From Nocardia nova SH22a (lineage in GTDB: Bacteria; Actinomycetota; Actinomycetes; Mycobacteriales; Mycobacteriaceae), in NCBI RefSeq assembly GCF_000523235.1, contig NZ_CP006850.1, forward strand, positions 8,246,001-8,310,000: a DNA stretch of 64,000 nt, read 5' to 3'. Under the pieces are notes generated by a model, which searched no databases, was not told where the DNA came from, and was given only the letters and a program-made list of their open reading frames with translations. Below, in pieces: positions 33,263-41,354 of this stretch (the first letter of the stretch is position 1; every line of letters starts with the position of its first letter). The translations under genes and the position numbers were made by a program.

Positions 33263-33831
33263 TCGGGGCGCTCGCCCGCCTGCGCGCAACCATCACCGAC
33301 AGCGCCCCCGAACCGCACGTCGATGATGCCTGGCGGCTGCTGACAATGATCCTGGAACTGCTCAAACACGCGGAAACCAAGGCAGTCGCGGCCCTGGCCA
33401 CCGCCGGAGTGCTCGGTCAGCTGCTGCTGTCGGTGGTGCGGTCGGCTTCCGGCACCGAGGGAGCCACGCAGCGGATCTGCCTGGTTCTTGCCGCAGTCGC
33501 CATCGCCGGAGCCGCGATCTGCGCCGCCGCCGCGTTGCGCCCTCGGCTGGGCGCGCGCCGCGGCACGACGAATCCGCTGTACTTCGGCCATATTACGGCC
33601 GGATTCGGGTTCAGTCGCGAGTCCTATGCGAAGGAACTCACGGCCCTGACCCGCGATCCGGAGACGATGTCCGCCCAGCTCGCCGCGCAGATCTGGGAGA
33701 ACGCGGCAGTGGCACGACGCAAATTCCTGTTCGCCACTATCGCCGTGTGGTGCTTGCTGCTGGCCATACTCCTGTCGGCAGCGGCGGTCTGCCTGGCCGT
33801 GGCCCAGGGCGCTCCGGTGCGGAACTCGTGA
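33259..33831 (+). CDS. PycTM-like effector (Pycsar effector membrane domain)
   Basis: A 190-residue protein starting at an ATGA overlap. The order of features matches the PycTM/DUF5706 family: an N-terminal helix with LLKHAETKAVAALATAGVLG (residues 34-53), two membrane helices (43-61 and 73-93), the NPLYFGHIT block (residues 105-113), helical AQLAAQIWENAAVARRKF, and a C-terminal membrane helix (157-181). In Pycsar defence, cyclic pyrimidine nucleotides activate PycTM, which disrupts the membrane. Last gene of the operon; a convergent gene follows. The family call is from memory of the conserved blocks. Confidence 0.75.
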   Translation: MIGALARLRATITDSAPEPHVDDAWRLLTMILELLKHAETKAVAALATAGVLGQLLLSVVRSASGTEGATQRICLVLAAVAIAGAAICAAAALRPRLGARRGTTNPLYFGHITAGFGFSRESYAKELTALTRDPETMSAQLAAQIWENAAVARRKFLFATIAVWCLLLAILLSAAAVCLAVAQGAPVRNS

Positions 33832-33872
33832 GGGACGGCGCCCGGGGGCGAATTCCGATGCGCGCCTTCGCC

Positions 33873-34883
33873 TCAGAACTCCCCGGCCACGGCGAGTACC
33901 GTGCGGCCGGAATGGTGGCCCTCGCGGATGGTGCGCAGGACGGATTCGGCCTCCGTGACGGGGGCGATGTTCTCCAGCGTCGACAGGTGGGCGGGTTTCA
34001 GGTCCTTGCCGAGGCGGGTCCACAGGGCGCGGCGTTGTTCGATGGGGAAGTTCACCGAGTCGATGCCGAGCAGGCTTACACCGCGGAGGATGAACGGCAT
34101 CACCGTGGTCGGCAGGGCGGTGCCGCCGGTGAGGCCGCTGACCGCGACCGAGCCGCCGTAGCGGATGGTGCTGAGGATGTGGGCGAGGGATTTTCCGCCC
34201 ACACTGTCCACCGCGGCCGCCCATTGCGCCTTGGCCAGCGGGCGGGGTTTGGCATCGGGGTCCTCCGGCAGGCGGCCGATGGTGGCGGCGGCGCCCAGTG
34301 TCGACAACAGTTCGCCCGCATCGGTTTTGCCGGTGGATGCGGTGACCTGGAAACCGAGACCGGAGAGGATATCGACCGCGACGCTGCCGACACCGCCCGT
34401 CGCGCCCGTCACCAGCACCGGTCCGTCCACGGGTGTGAGGCCGCGATCCAGCAGGGCCTGGACGCTCATGGCGGCGGTGAATCCGGCGGTGCCCAGGGCG
34501 GCTGCCTCGCGGGTGCTCACACCCTCGAGTTTCACCACCCACTCCGCGGGCACCCGCGCGTACTCGGCGAAACCGCCGTTGTGCGAGACGCCGATCTCGT
34601 ACCCGTGCGCGATCACCTCGTCACCGGGCGCGAAGGCGGGATCCTCCGAGGTGACCACCTCGCCGGTGAGGTCGATTCCGGGAATGATCGGGTACTCGCG
34701 CACCACACCGCCGCGCGGGGTGATGGCCAGCCCGTCCTTGAAGTTCGCACTCGAATAGTGCACCTTGATCGTCACCGTGCCGGGTCCGAGGAAATCCTCC
34801 CCGACCTCTTCGCGGGCCAGAACGACACCGCCGTCCTCGGTCTCGTGCGCAACCATCGCCTGGAACTGCATGGGTCCGAGCAT
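33873..34883 (-). CDS. Acryloyl-CoA reductase-type MDR oxidoreductase (AcuI/YhdH-like)
   Basis: A 336-residue NADPH-dependent reductase. The AcuI/YhdH pattern is visible in SSANFKDGLAITPRGGVVREYPIIPGIDL, VTGATGGVGSVAVDILSGLGF and STIRYGGSVAVSGLTGGTALPTTV. The family reduces acryloyl-CoA or similar conjugated thioesters. ATG 34883 (MLGPMQFQ) is used, with 34871 as an equally possible start; the frame extending to 35051 is not protein-like. It converges on the Pycsar-like operon. Confidence 0.88.
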   Translation of the reverse strand: MLGPMQFQAMVAHETEDGGVVLAREEVGEDFLGPGTVTIKVHYSSANFKDGLAITPRGGVVREYPIIPGIDLTGEVVTSEDPAFAPGDEVIAHGYEIGVSHNGGFAEYARVPAEWVVKLEGVSTREAAALGTAGFTAAMSVQALLDRGLTPVDGPVLVTGATGGVGSVAVDILSGLGFQVTASTGKTDAGELLSTLGAAATIGRLPEDPDAKPRPLAKAQWAAAVDSVGGKSLAHILSTIRYGGSVAVSGLTGGTALPTTVMPFILRGVSLLGIDSVNFPIEQRRALWTRLGKDLKPAHLSTLENIAPVTEAESVLRTIREGHHSGRTVLAVAGEF

Positions 34884-35008
34884 AGGGGCCCGCCATGCTT
34901 CACGGCTATGGCGAGATGATCTTCGCACCCCGTTCCGGAACCAGACGGCACCGACCGGATCCATCGACCGGAGGCCGACGCCCCGACCGGATTCACTACG
35001 CGGATTCA

Positions 35009-36991
35009 CTACCCGAAGGCGGCGACCCCGACTGGTCCGACACCCACACAAACATCCAATCCCGATGTGCGCGAGCCGATTCGCAATACCTCACCGCTGC
35101 CGACCACATGGACGAAGACCGTGTGCACCCCCGCACGGACAGGCGCGACCACCGGGTCTCCGTGCTCCAGCGCCACGGTGATCCTGCCGTCCCGATTCGC
35201 GAAGTAGTTGATCTGCGCCGTCCAGCCGTGCTCGATCATCGGCCCGTCCAGCCACAGTGCCACCGGTTCCGTGCCATCGATGCGATATCCGCATCCCGGC
35301 TCCGGGCCCGCGAGAATCCGGCGATTCCACCACACCGTCGCGTCCACCAACTTGCCCTCGTCGGTGAACATGCGCAGCTCCGGAGTCGCCACGCCGAACG
35401 CACCCGGCGGCGCGATCGGACCCAGCACCTGGGAGATCAGGTTCTGCGGATGGGCCATCGGCGTCAGCACTCCCCATGGCACCTCCTGCTCGAGCAGCGG
35501 CGAACCGTCCCAATCGGCGAAGGCCGCACGGGCATTCGTCAGATAGGTGCGCGTCGGGCTGATCTGCCACGACCTCGAGAACGTCGCCGTGGTGTACAAG
35601 CTGCTCACCACGAAGGCCACGGTCAGCGCGATCGCGACCGGGCGGGTCCACGGCCCGACGTGCTCTCTCCGCCAATGGTTCTCGCGCACCGGCGCGATCA
35701 GCAACAGTGCGCAGGCGGCCGCGAGGACCACCGCGACATCGGCCGGATAGCGCAGCGACTGCATGAGTTCCGCGGCGGTATTCGGCCCACCGCGAATCAG
35801 CACGATCGGAAGTTGAACGGCCAGAACGTATCCGGCCACCAGCACCCACACCGGCAGCACGCGCCGCCGTGTCCGCACCGTCAGCAGCACCAGTAGCCCG
35901 AGCACCACCCAGGCGAGCACGACGGTCCATCCCGGCGGGGTCGCCCACGGCGTCGACGGCAGCCAGCGCGCCCACACCCACGGTCCGCCCAGCAGCGTCG
36001 GAACGATCCCCAGCGAAGTCGCGCTGTGCAGCAGGCGCCGCGCACCTGCCAGACTCGTATCGAGCGCGGTGTGGTTCGCGACCGTCGCATAGACCGCGAC
36101 CCACCCGGCCAGCACCGCGGCCGAACCCAGCCAGAGCCGCGCACCCGCCCGCACGACGTCCCGCACGGCCGAGATGCCGCTCGTCTCCGGGCGCCGCACA
36201 TACCGTTCCAGCACCGCGACGGCGAAGGCCACGAACGGCACCACCACCGCCTTCTCGAAGAACAGCAGCCCCACGATCAGCACGAGCACCCCGGACACGG
36301 CATGACGGCCATGCCCGGTACGCACCAGCAGTACGGCGTCCGCGACCACCCAGGCCAGTGCGAATTGCAGGGGCAGCGCGTTCAACGAGGCCGCCCACCA
36401 GGCGAAGGCGGGCAGTGTCAGCGGGCAGAACAGATATCCGGTCAGCGGTATCAGGACCGCCCAGCGGATATTTCGGGCCCGCGCCGGAACCAGTACGACC
36501 AACATCCGCAGGACCGCCAGCGAGGCGGCCAGCTGCAGAACCAGCATGGTCACCACCGCCGCGCCCCACTGCAGCGGCGCGATCTTGGTGACCACCCACG
36601 CGGTGGCGAAGGCCAGCGGCATGAAGTGACCGTCGTGGTCGTAGAGCAGCAGATCGGGCGACCACAGCGGATAGCGATCCGCCCGGCCCACCAGGATCAG
36701 ATCGTCCCAGTAGAAATATCCGCGACCGGCCACCCAGCCGCGAATCGCGAGCTGGACGATGATCAGCGCGACCGCCGCCAACAGCACGGGCGACAGCCGA
36801 CCCGATCCACTCACCCGGCGACCGACGGCCGTAGTGGACCCACGACCGGTCCCCTCGGCCGCGTCGACCGGCGAATCCCGACGGTCCACATCGCCGCCGG
36901 TCGCGACCGAAGCCGGAAAGGCCGGTTCGGCCTGCCGACCGTCACCCGGCACCCGCTGCGCTCCTCTGGAGAAGCCGGGCGCGGAGAACAT
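35009..36991 (-). CDS. Large multi-pass membrane protein, GT-C glycosyltransferase-like
   Basis: A 660-residue protein from ATG 36991. About 65 N-terminal residues are hydrophilic, then 10 or more membrane helices follow. After the first helix, YFYWDDLILVGRADRYP with YDHDGHFMP resembles the acidic first loop of GT-C enzymes, which use polyprenyl-linked sugars outside the membrane. The last ~150 residues are an extracytoplasmic soluble domain with one Cys pair candidate (GCGYRI, LDVCVGV). No neighbour explains the substrate; arabinan, mannan or glycoprotein synthesis are possibilities only. Confidence 0.7.
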   Translation of the reverse strand: MFSAPGFSRGAQRVPGDGRQAEPAFPASVATGGDVDRRDSPVDAAEGTGRGSTTAVGRRVSGSGRLSPVLLAAVALIIVQLAIRGWVAGRGYFYWDDLILVGRADRYPLWSPDLLLYDHDGHFMPLAFATAWVVTKIAPLQWGAAVVTMLVLQLAASLAVLRMLVVLVPARARNIRWAVLIPLTGYLFCPLTLPAFAWWAASLNALPLQFALAWVVADAVLLVRTGHGRHAVSGVLVLIVGLLFFEKAVVVPFVAFAVAVLERYVRRPETSGISAVRDVVRAGARLWLGSAAVLAGWVAVYATVANHTALDTSLAGARRLLHSATSLGIVPTLLGGPWVWARWLPSTPWATPPGWTVVLAWVVLGLLVLLTVRTRRRVLPVWVLVAGYVLAVQLPIVLIRGGPNTAAELMQSLRYPADVAVVLAAACALLLIAPVRENHWRREHVGPWTRPVAIALTVAFVVSSLYTTATFSRSWQISPTRTYLTNARAAFADWDGSPLLEQEVPWGVLTPMAHPQNLISQVLGPIAPPGAFGVATPELRMFTDEGKLVDATVWWNRRILAGPEPGCGYRIDGTEPVALWLDGPMIEHGWTAQINYFANRDGRITVALEHGDPVVAPVRAGVHTVFVHVVGSGEVLRIGSRTSGLDVCVGVGPVGVAAFG

Positions 36992-37118
36992 GGCACCCCA
37001 CCCTAGTGGCCGAGGTGCGGCAGTCCACCGGACGCCAGGTGTCGCTGTACACGGCGGTGCGCACATCGCGGCCTCGATACATCGTGCCGATTTCGACCGA
37101 AGACCCGTCAGCGCCGCG

Positions 37119-37904
37119 TCACTCGAAGACCGGCGCGCGCTTCTCCAGGAACGCGCCGATCCCTTCGACGCCGTCGGGCCCGTCGGCACAGGAGGCGATG
37201 AACGCGGCCTCCCGCGCGGTCTGCTCCTCCAGGGTGTGCGAGGGGCTGACCAGCAGCAACTTCTTCACGCTGGCATTGGACTGCTTCGGCCCGGCCGCGA
37301 ATTCGGCGACCAGTTCGTCCACGGCGGAGGTGAGTTCATCGTCGGGCACCACCCGGTGCAGCAGGCCCCAGTCCAGGGCGTCGGCGGCCGACAGCGTGCG
37401 GTTGGTGAACATCAGTTCCTGGGTGCGGCGCAGGCCGATCAGGCGCGGCAGATAGTAGGAGGCGCCGCCGTCGGGGCTGAGTCCGGCGCGGGTGTAGGCC
37501 ATGGTGAACTTCGCCGATTCGCCCGCCAGCACGAGATCCCCGGCCATCGCCAGGCTGAATCCGGCACCGGCGGCCACGCCGTTGACCGACACCACCAGCA
37601 GCGCGTCCATCCGGGCGAAGGAGGACAGCGCATCGTGTAGATCATCGGCCAGACCCTTGACGTAGGCCCCGGCGGTGCCGTTCTGGGCGGCCATGGCCTT
37701 GAGGTCGCCGCCGGCCGAGAAGAATTTGCCCGCACCGGTGAGCACGACCACCTTCAGTGCCGGGTCGTCGGCGCACAGCGCGGCGATCTCGGCCAGTTCC
37801 CGACCGAGGACGTGGTCGATCCCGTTGGCGGCCTTGGGCCTGTTCAGGGTGATCCGCGCGACGGCGCCGGTCCGCTCGAAGATGATCGTCTCGTACTCGC
37901 TCAT
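37119..37904 (-). CDS. Enoyl-CoA hydratase/isomerase
   Basis: A 261-residue crotonase-fold protein. The oxyanion-forming segments are AGKFFSAGGDLKAMA and VNGVAAGAGFSLAMAGD, and SPDGGASYYLPRLIG is where the catalytic Glu usually sits: it reads Asp/Gly here, so it may be an isomerase-like variant (PaaG type) and not a standard hydratase. ATG 37904 follows an AAAGGCAG site. Acts in fatty acid or aromatic beta-oxidation. No other oxidation genes adjoin it. Confidence 0.88.
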   Translation of the reverse strand: MSEYETIIFERTGAVARITLNRPKAANGIDHVLGRELAEIAALCADDPALKVVVLTGAGKFFSAGGDLKAMAAQNGTAGAYVKGLADDLHDALSSFARMDALLVVSVNGVAAGAGFSLAMAGDLVLAGESAKFTMAYTRAGLSPDGGASYYLPRLIGLRRTQELMFTNRTLSAADALDWGLLHRVVPDDELTSAVDELVAEFAAGPKQSNASVKKLLLVSPSHTLEEQTAREAAFIASCADGPDGVEGIGAFLEKRAPVFE

Positions 37905-38017
37905 TGAGCTGCCTTTCGGTCGAGTCTGCGAACTCAGCATGACAAACGCGCGCAACGTGTGCGACGCCGCCACCATCGAGGCATATCCGCCCGTCCCGGC
38001 ACCGAAACTCGCGGCGG

Positions 38018-39163
38018 CTACTGCGGAACGAGCTCGAGTCGTACTCCGAGCAGCCGGACCGGCCGATCGAGTTCGAAACGATCCACCACCGCGAGGGCGA
38101 CCTCGACGATCCGGTCGGCGTCGATCGTCGGTTCCGGCAACTTCTTCTGTTTGGTGCGCGTGTAGAAGGTGTTGGTACGCACCGTGACTCCCACCCGGGT
38201 TCCGATCCGCCCGGCCGCCGCCATCTCCTCGGCAACCTCGCGCGCCAACCGCGCCACCTGGGACCGAATCTCCTCGCGCTCGGTGAGATCGTGCGGGAAG
38301 GTTTCGGATTTACTGCGGCCCACCGGGATTCGTGGTTCGGTAACCACGTCGGTGTCACCGGCGCCGTGACCCAGCACCCACAGATACGGGCCGGTCGAGG
38401 GGCCGAATTCGGCGGCCAGAACGGTGCGATCAGCCGCGGCGAGTTCGGCGACGGTGTTGATTCCCAGGGCCGACATGCGCTGTGCGATGCGATTGCCGAT
38501 ACCCCACAGGGCGCTGGTGGGGCGGTGTGCCATCAGCTCGTCCCAGTTCTCGGCGGTCAACCGGAAGATCCCGGCACCCGAGCGCTCGGTGTCGGTGCGC
38601 CTCGCATCGGCGGCCGAATCATCGTCGGCGGCGGTGTCCCCGGAATCCTGCTGATCTTCCTGTGCCACCGCCCCTTCGCCCCCGACTTTGCCGACCGCCT
38701 TGGCGAATCCGGTCGCGAGTTTCGCGCGGAGTTTGTTGTCGCCGATACCGATCGAGCAGGTGAGATTCAATTCCGCTATGGCGCTGCGTATTTCGCGAGC
38801 CAGCTCCTCGGGATCATCGACATCGGCGGCCAGGAACGCCTCGTCCCAGCCCAGCACCTCCACCCGCACCGGGAAGCGCCGCAGCACCTCCATCACCTCG
38901 TCGGACGCCTCTTCGTAGGTCGTCATGTCCAGCGGCAGGAAGACCCCTTCCGGGCATTTGCGCAGCGCCGAACGCAGGGGCATCCCGGCCCGCACCCCGA
39001 AGGCACGCGCGGGATAGGACGCGCAGGTCACCACCTTGCGGGCCTCGTTGGGATCGCCGTTACCGCCGACGATCACCGGCAACCCGCGCAGCTCGGGATG
39101 ACGGCGGAACTCCACCGCCGCCTGGAATTGGTCGAGGTCGACATGGAACAGCCACCTGGCCAC
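38018..39163 (-). CDS. dinB: DNA polymerase IV, Y family (DinB2-like)
   Basis: A 381-residue translesion polymerase. The palm motifs are LFHVDLDQFQAAVE (first metal Asp) and VLGWDEAFLA (Asp-Glu pair), the nucleotide-binding steric region is ASYPARAFGVRAGMPL, and the helix-hairpin-helix is ALWGIGNRIAQRMSALGINTV. The C-terminal TRTKQKKLPEP and PVRLLGVRLELV resemble mycobacterial DinB2. An acidic, low-complexity insert of about 38 residues (159-196, containing SGDTAADDDSAADARRTD) interrupts the segment between SIGIGDNKLRAKLATG and IFRLTAENW. Confidence 0.93.
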   Translation of the reverse strand: MARWLFHVDLDQFQAAVEFRRHPELRGLPVIVGGNGDPNEARKVVTCASYPARAFGVRAGMPLRSALRKCPEGVFLPLDMTTYEEASDEVMEVLRRFPVRVEVLGWDEAFLAADVDDPEELAREIRSAIAELNLTCSIGIGDNKLRAKLATGFAKAVGKVGGEGAVAQEDQQDSGDTAADDDSAADARRTDTERSGAGIFRLTAENWDELMAHRPTSALWGIGNRIAQRMSALGINTVAELAAADRTVLAAEFGPSTGPYLWVLGHGAGDTDVVTEPRIPVGRSKSETFPHDLTEREEIRSQVARLAREVAEEMAAAGRIGTRVGVTVRTNTFYTRTKQKKLPEPTIDADRIVEVALAVVDRFELDRPVRLLGVRLELVPQ

Positions 39164-39273
39164 GCCTGTAGTTCATACCGCACCGGACCGACAGCCGGAC
39201 GAACTTCCCAGGTAGGGAGGCCGTCCCGAGATCTCCACGCCGCTCCTTCTGTACCTGATCACTGCCGGGGCCT

Positions 39274-39295
39274 GTAATACAAATCGTGTTACACT
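39274..39295 (+). promoter_or_regulatory. Toxin-antitoxin promoter/operator
   Basis: GTAATAC-AAATC-GTGTTAC (39274-39292) is a near-perfect inverted repeat, and a -10-like TACACT (39290-39295) ends 7 bases before the antitoxin ATG. Autorepression by the ribbon-helix-helix antitoxin and a leaderless transcript are inferred. Confidence 0.6.
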
Positions 39296-39302
39296 ACGAA
39301 GT

Positions 39303-39527
39303 ATGGGCGCGCTGAACGTAAGAACCGATGACGCGATGGAAAAAGCACTATCCGCCCTCACCGAGGAGGGCCGCACCCGCTCGGAGGCGGTCCGCTACGC
39401 GCTGCTGCACACTTACAAGGAGCTGCTGCTGCAGCAGGCCACGGCCGACGCGGAGCGGCTGGAGAACGACACCGCGGACCGCGCCGAAATGCTGGCGATT
39501 CAGCGATTCATGGGCGTCGCGGAGTGA
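39303..39527 (+). CDS. MazE-like ribbon-helix-helix antitoxin
   Basis: A 74-residue protein beginning with GALNVRTDDAMEKALSALTEEGRTRSEAVRYAL, the short beta strand and two helices of a ribbon-helix-helix DNA-binding domain. The helical C-terminal tail (ADAERLENDTADRAEMLAIQR) would wrap the toxin. No ribosome binding site precedes the ATG and a -10-like box is 7 bases away, so the message may be leaderless. The stop overlaps the toxin start (GTGA). Antitoxin role is inferred from its neighbour. Confidence 0.85.
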   Translation: MGALNVRTDDAMEKALSALTEEGRTRSEAVRYALLHTYKELLLQQATADAERLENDTADRAEMLAIQRFMGVAE

Positions 39528-39844
39528 TCTTTCGGGGGGCAATCTACGAAATAAGAGCTCTGCCCGGGGCTCGGGGGCATGAGCAGCGAGGTAATCGCTA
39601 CTGCGTTGTCATCCAATCCGACCGATTCGCATCCAGTACCGTCATCGTCGCTCTGACATCGACGGGCGCCGGACCTGCGATCTACCGCCCAGAGATCGAA
39701 TTCGACGGCACCAGCACCAGAATTCTGACCGATCAGATCTTCACCGTCACGCCGGAGCGTCTCGGAGAATTCAAGGGGTCGCTGAGCGGGCAGGAACTAT
39801 CCGAACTCGACCGAGCCTTGATGCTGAAGCTCGGATTGTTCTGA
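39524..39844 (+). CDS. MazF/PemK-family mRNA-cleaving toxin
   Basis: A 106-residue protein with the PemK/MazF beta-barrel pattern: FRGAIYEIRALPGARGHEQRGNRYCVVIQSD, ASSTVIVALTS, and STRILTDQIFTVTPERLGEFKGSLS. The Arg after the QRGNRY region and the Thr-Ser of the third strand are family positions. It cuts mRNA at short sites when the antitoxin is degraded. Starts at GTG inside the antitoxin stop, so production is coupled. Confidence 0.9.
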   Translation: MIFRGAIYEIRALPGARGHEQRGNRYCVVIQSDRFASSTVIVALTSTGAGPAIYRPEIEFDGTSTRILTDQIFTVTPERLGEFKGSLSGQELSELDRALMLKLGLF

Positions 39845-39927
39845 TCGAGGTCGTCATCCAGACAGTGAACGTAAGCCCCTGCGCGGCAAGGAAACACCGC
39901 ACTGAAACGACCACGAAGGAAGTGCTC

Positions 39928-40461
39928 ATGGACACGTCGATACACACCGAATCGGCCACCATCGGTGATACCCCACCGGCATCCGGCACCGGCCAGCCTG
40001 CCGAATCCGCAACCCTCACCATCGAGCAGGCACGCGCGGTGCTGGCCGCACAACCGTTCGCTCGACACGTCGGCACCGAGATCACCGAGTTCGCGGGCGG
40101 CGCAGCCACATTGGTCATCGATCTGCGCGCCGAACACGCGCAGCAGTTCGGCTTCGTCCACGGCGGCGTCCTGGCGTATCTGGCCGACAACGCGCTGACC
40201 TTCGCCGCCGGTTCCGCCCTCGGCCCGAACGTGCTGACCGGCGGTTTCACCATCACCTACCTGCGCCCCGCCCGAGGTGAACGACTCCGGGCCACGGCGG
40301 CCGTCACCGACGCGACCCGCAGCCAGGCCGTGGCGCGCTGCGAGATCTATTGCGACAGTGACGGTTCCAGCACGCTCTGCGCGGTCGCCCAGGGCACGAC
40401 GCGTGCGGTGGATCGCGCGCTGCCGACCACCGGTGATCCCAGCGCTTCGGCCACATCCTGA
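39928..40461 (+). CDS. PaaI-family hotdog thioesterase
   Basis: A 177-residue protein. The hotdog-fold thioesterase core is QFGFVHGGVLAYLADNALTFAAGSAL followed by GGFTITYLRPARGERLRATA, with the HGGV turn and the catalytic Asp-like position in LADNAL. A hydrophilic 30-residue N-terminal extension is present. GAAGGAAG precedes the ATG by 6 bases; the longer frame lacks a site. Substrate acyl-CoA is unknown. Confidence 0.88.
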   Translation: MDTSIHTESATIGDTPPASGTGQPAESATLTIEQARAVLAAQPFARHVGTEITEFAGGAATLVIDLRAEHAQQFGFVHGGVLAYLADNALTFAAGSALGPNVLTGGFTITYLRPARGERLRATAAVTDATRSQAVARCEIYCDSDGSSTLCAVAQGTTRAVDRALPTTGDPSASATS

Positions 40462-40625
40462 CGCGCACCGACCTCTCTGCCGGGGAGTCACCGGCGTACC
40501 GAACCACGGCGGTTCCGGTTCCCGGCGCAACCGGACAGCCCGTACGACAGCGCCGGGACGACCGGCGATGTCGGAGAGTTCCACCGGTCGTAGGATTTCG
40601 GCATCGCAATCAAGAGGATGTGCCG

Positions 40626-41240
40626 ATGACCGAACCACCGGATGGCAACCAGGAACCGGCCCGCAATCTGCCCGCCGCGCCCGTGCGCATCACCGATCAC
40701 GAGCGCGCCCAGGTCGCCCGGCAGCTCGATCTGGCACTGGGCGACGGCTCCCTCGATCTCTCCGAACTCGATCAGCGCCTCGCCGCCGTCTATTCCGCGC
40801 GCACCCGTGCGGAACTGACGGCCGTCACCGCCGATCTGCCGGTGGCCGCCGCCGGTGAACCACTGGTCCTGACCACGATCAGCGGATCGCTGCGCAAGGA
40901 CGGCCGGTGGGTCGTGCCCACCGAGATCACCGCCACCGCGGCATCGGGCTCGGTCCGGCTGGATTTCACCGAGGCGATCTGCCCGCATCCGCTCGTCGAA
41001 CTGCATATCGGCGTCGCCTCCGGCAGCGTGCGATTGACCGTCCCGCGCGGCTGGACAGTGGACCTCGACCGCGTCGCCATCGCCAGCGGCAGCGCCAAGG
41101 ACAAGACCGACAGCCCACTACCCGGATATCCGACCGTGCGAGTGGCCGGTTCGATCGGCTCGGGCTCGATCCGTGCCCAGAACCCCAAGCCGCCACGACG
41201 CTCCTTCTGGGCCTGGTTACTGCGCCGCCCCCGCGGATAG
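40626..41240 (+). CDS. DUF1707 domain protein with cell-surface-type beta region
   Basis: A 204-residue protein from ATG 40626, with AGAGGA upstream (GTG 40620 is an alternative). Residues ~15-60 are the DUF1707 block (RITDHERAQVARQLDLALGDGSLDLSELDQRLAAVYSARTRAEL). The rest is repeated short beta stretches (ASGSVRLDFTEA, ASGSVRLTVPRG, GSIGSGSIRAQN) as in cell-envelope stress or SHOCT-linked proteins, and it ends with a basic FWAWLLRRPRG. No membrane helix is seen. Function unknown. Confidence 0.85.
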   Translation: MTEPPDGNQEPARNLPAAPVRITDHERAQVARQLDLALGDGSLDLSELDQRLAAVYSARTRAELTAVTADLPVAAAGEPLVLTTISGSLRKDGRWVVPTEITATAASGSVRLDFTEAICPHPLVELHIGVASGSVRLTVPRGWTVDLDRVAIASGSAKDKTDSPLPGYPTVRVAGSIGSGSIRAQNPKPPRRSFWAWLLRRPRG

Positions 41241-41313
41241 CGGGATACGCCCGCCGGTCTCGCCGTCGGCGCGATACCTCGAATCCTCGGCACATACGGG
41301 GTCGTTGCACGAA

Positions 41314-41344
41314 AAGGGCCGTACCCCAGTGGGATACGGCCCTT
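41314..41344. terminator. Bidirectional terminator between the DUF1707 gene and lon
   Basis: AAGGGCCGTA (41314-41323) pairs with TACGGCCCTT (41335-41344) over a short loop, with AAAA before and TTCT after. It sits between two convergent genes, 10 bases from the lon stop. Confidence 0.8.
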
Positions 41345-41354
41345 CTGCTCGTGA

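Noticed and set aside
27799..33831. The Pycsar-like operon as a mobile island with attachment sites
   Set aside because: No integrase, transposase, tRNA or direct repeats are visible at its edges, and base composition looks like its neighbours. Acquisition by transfer remains possible but unsupported.
33106..34542. A 478-residue minus-strand frame over the Pycsar-like operon end and the AcuI gene
   Set aside because: Overlaps well-supported genes on both strands and has shadow composition.
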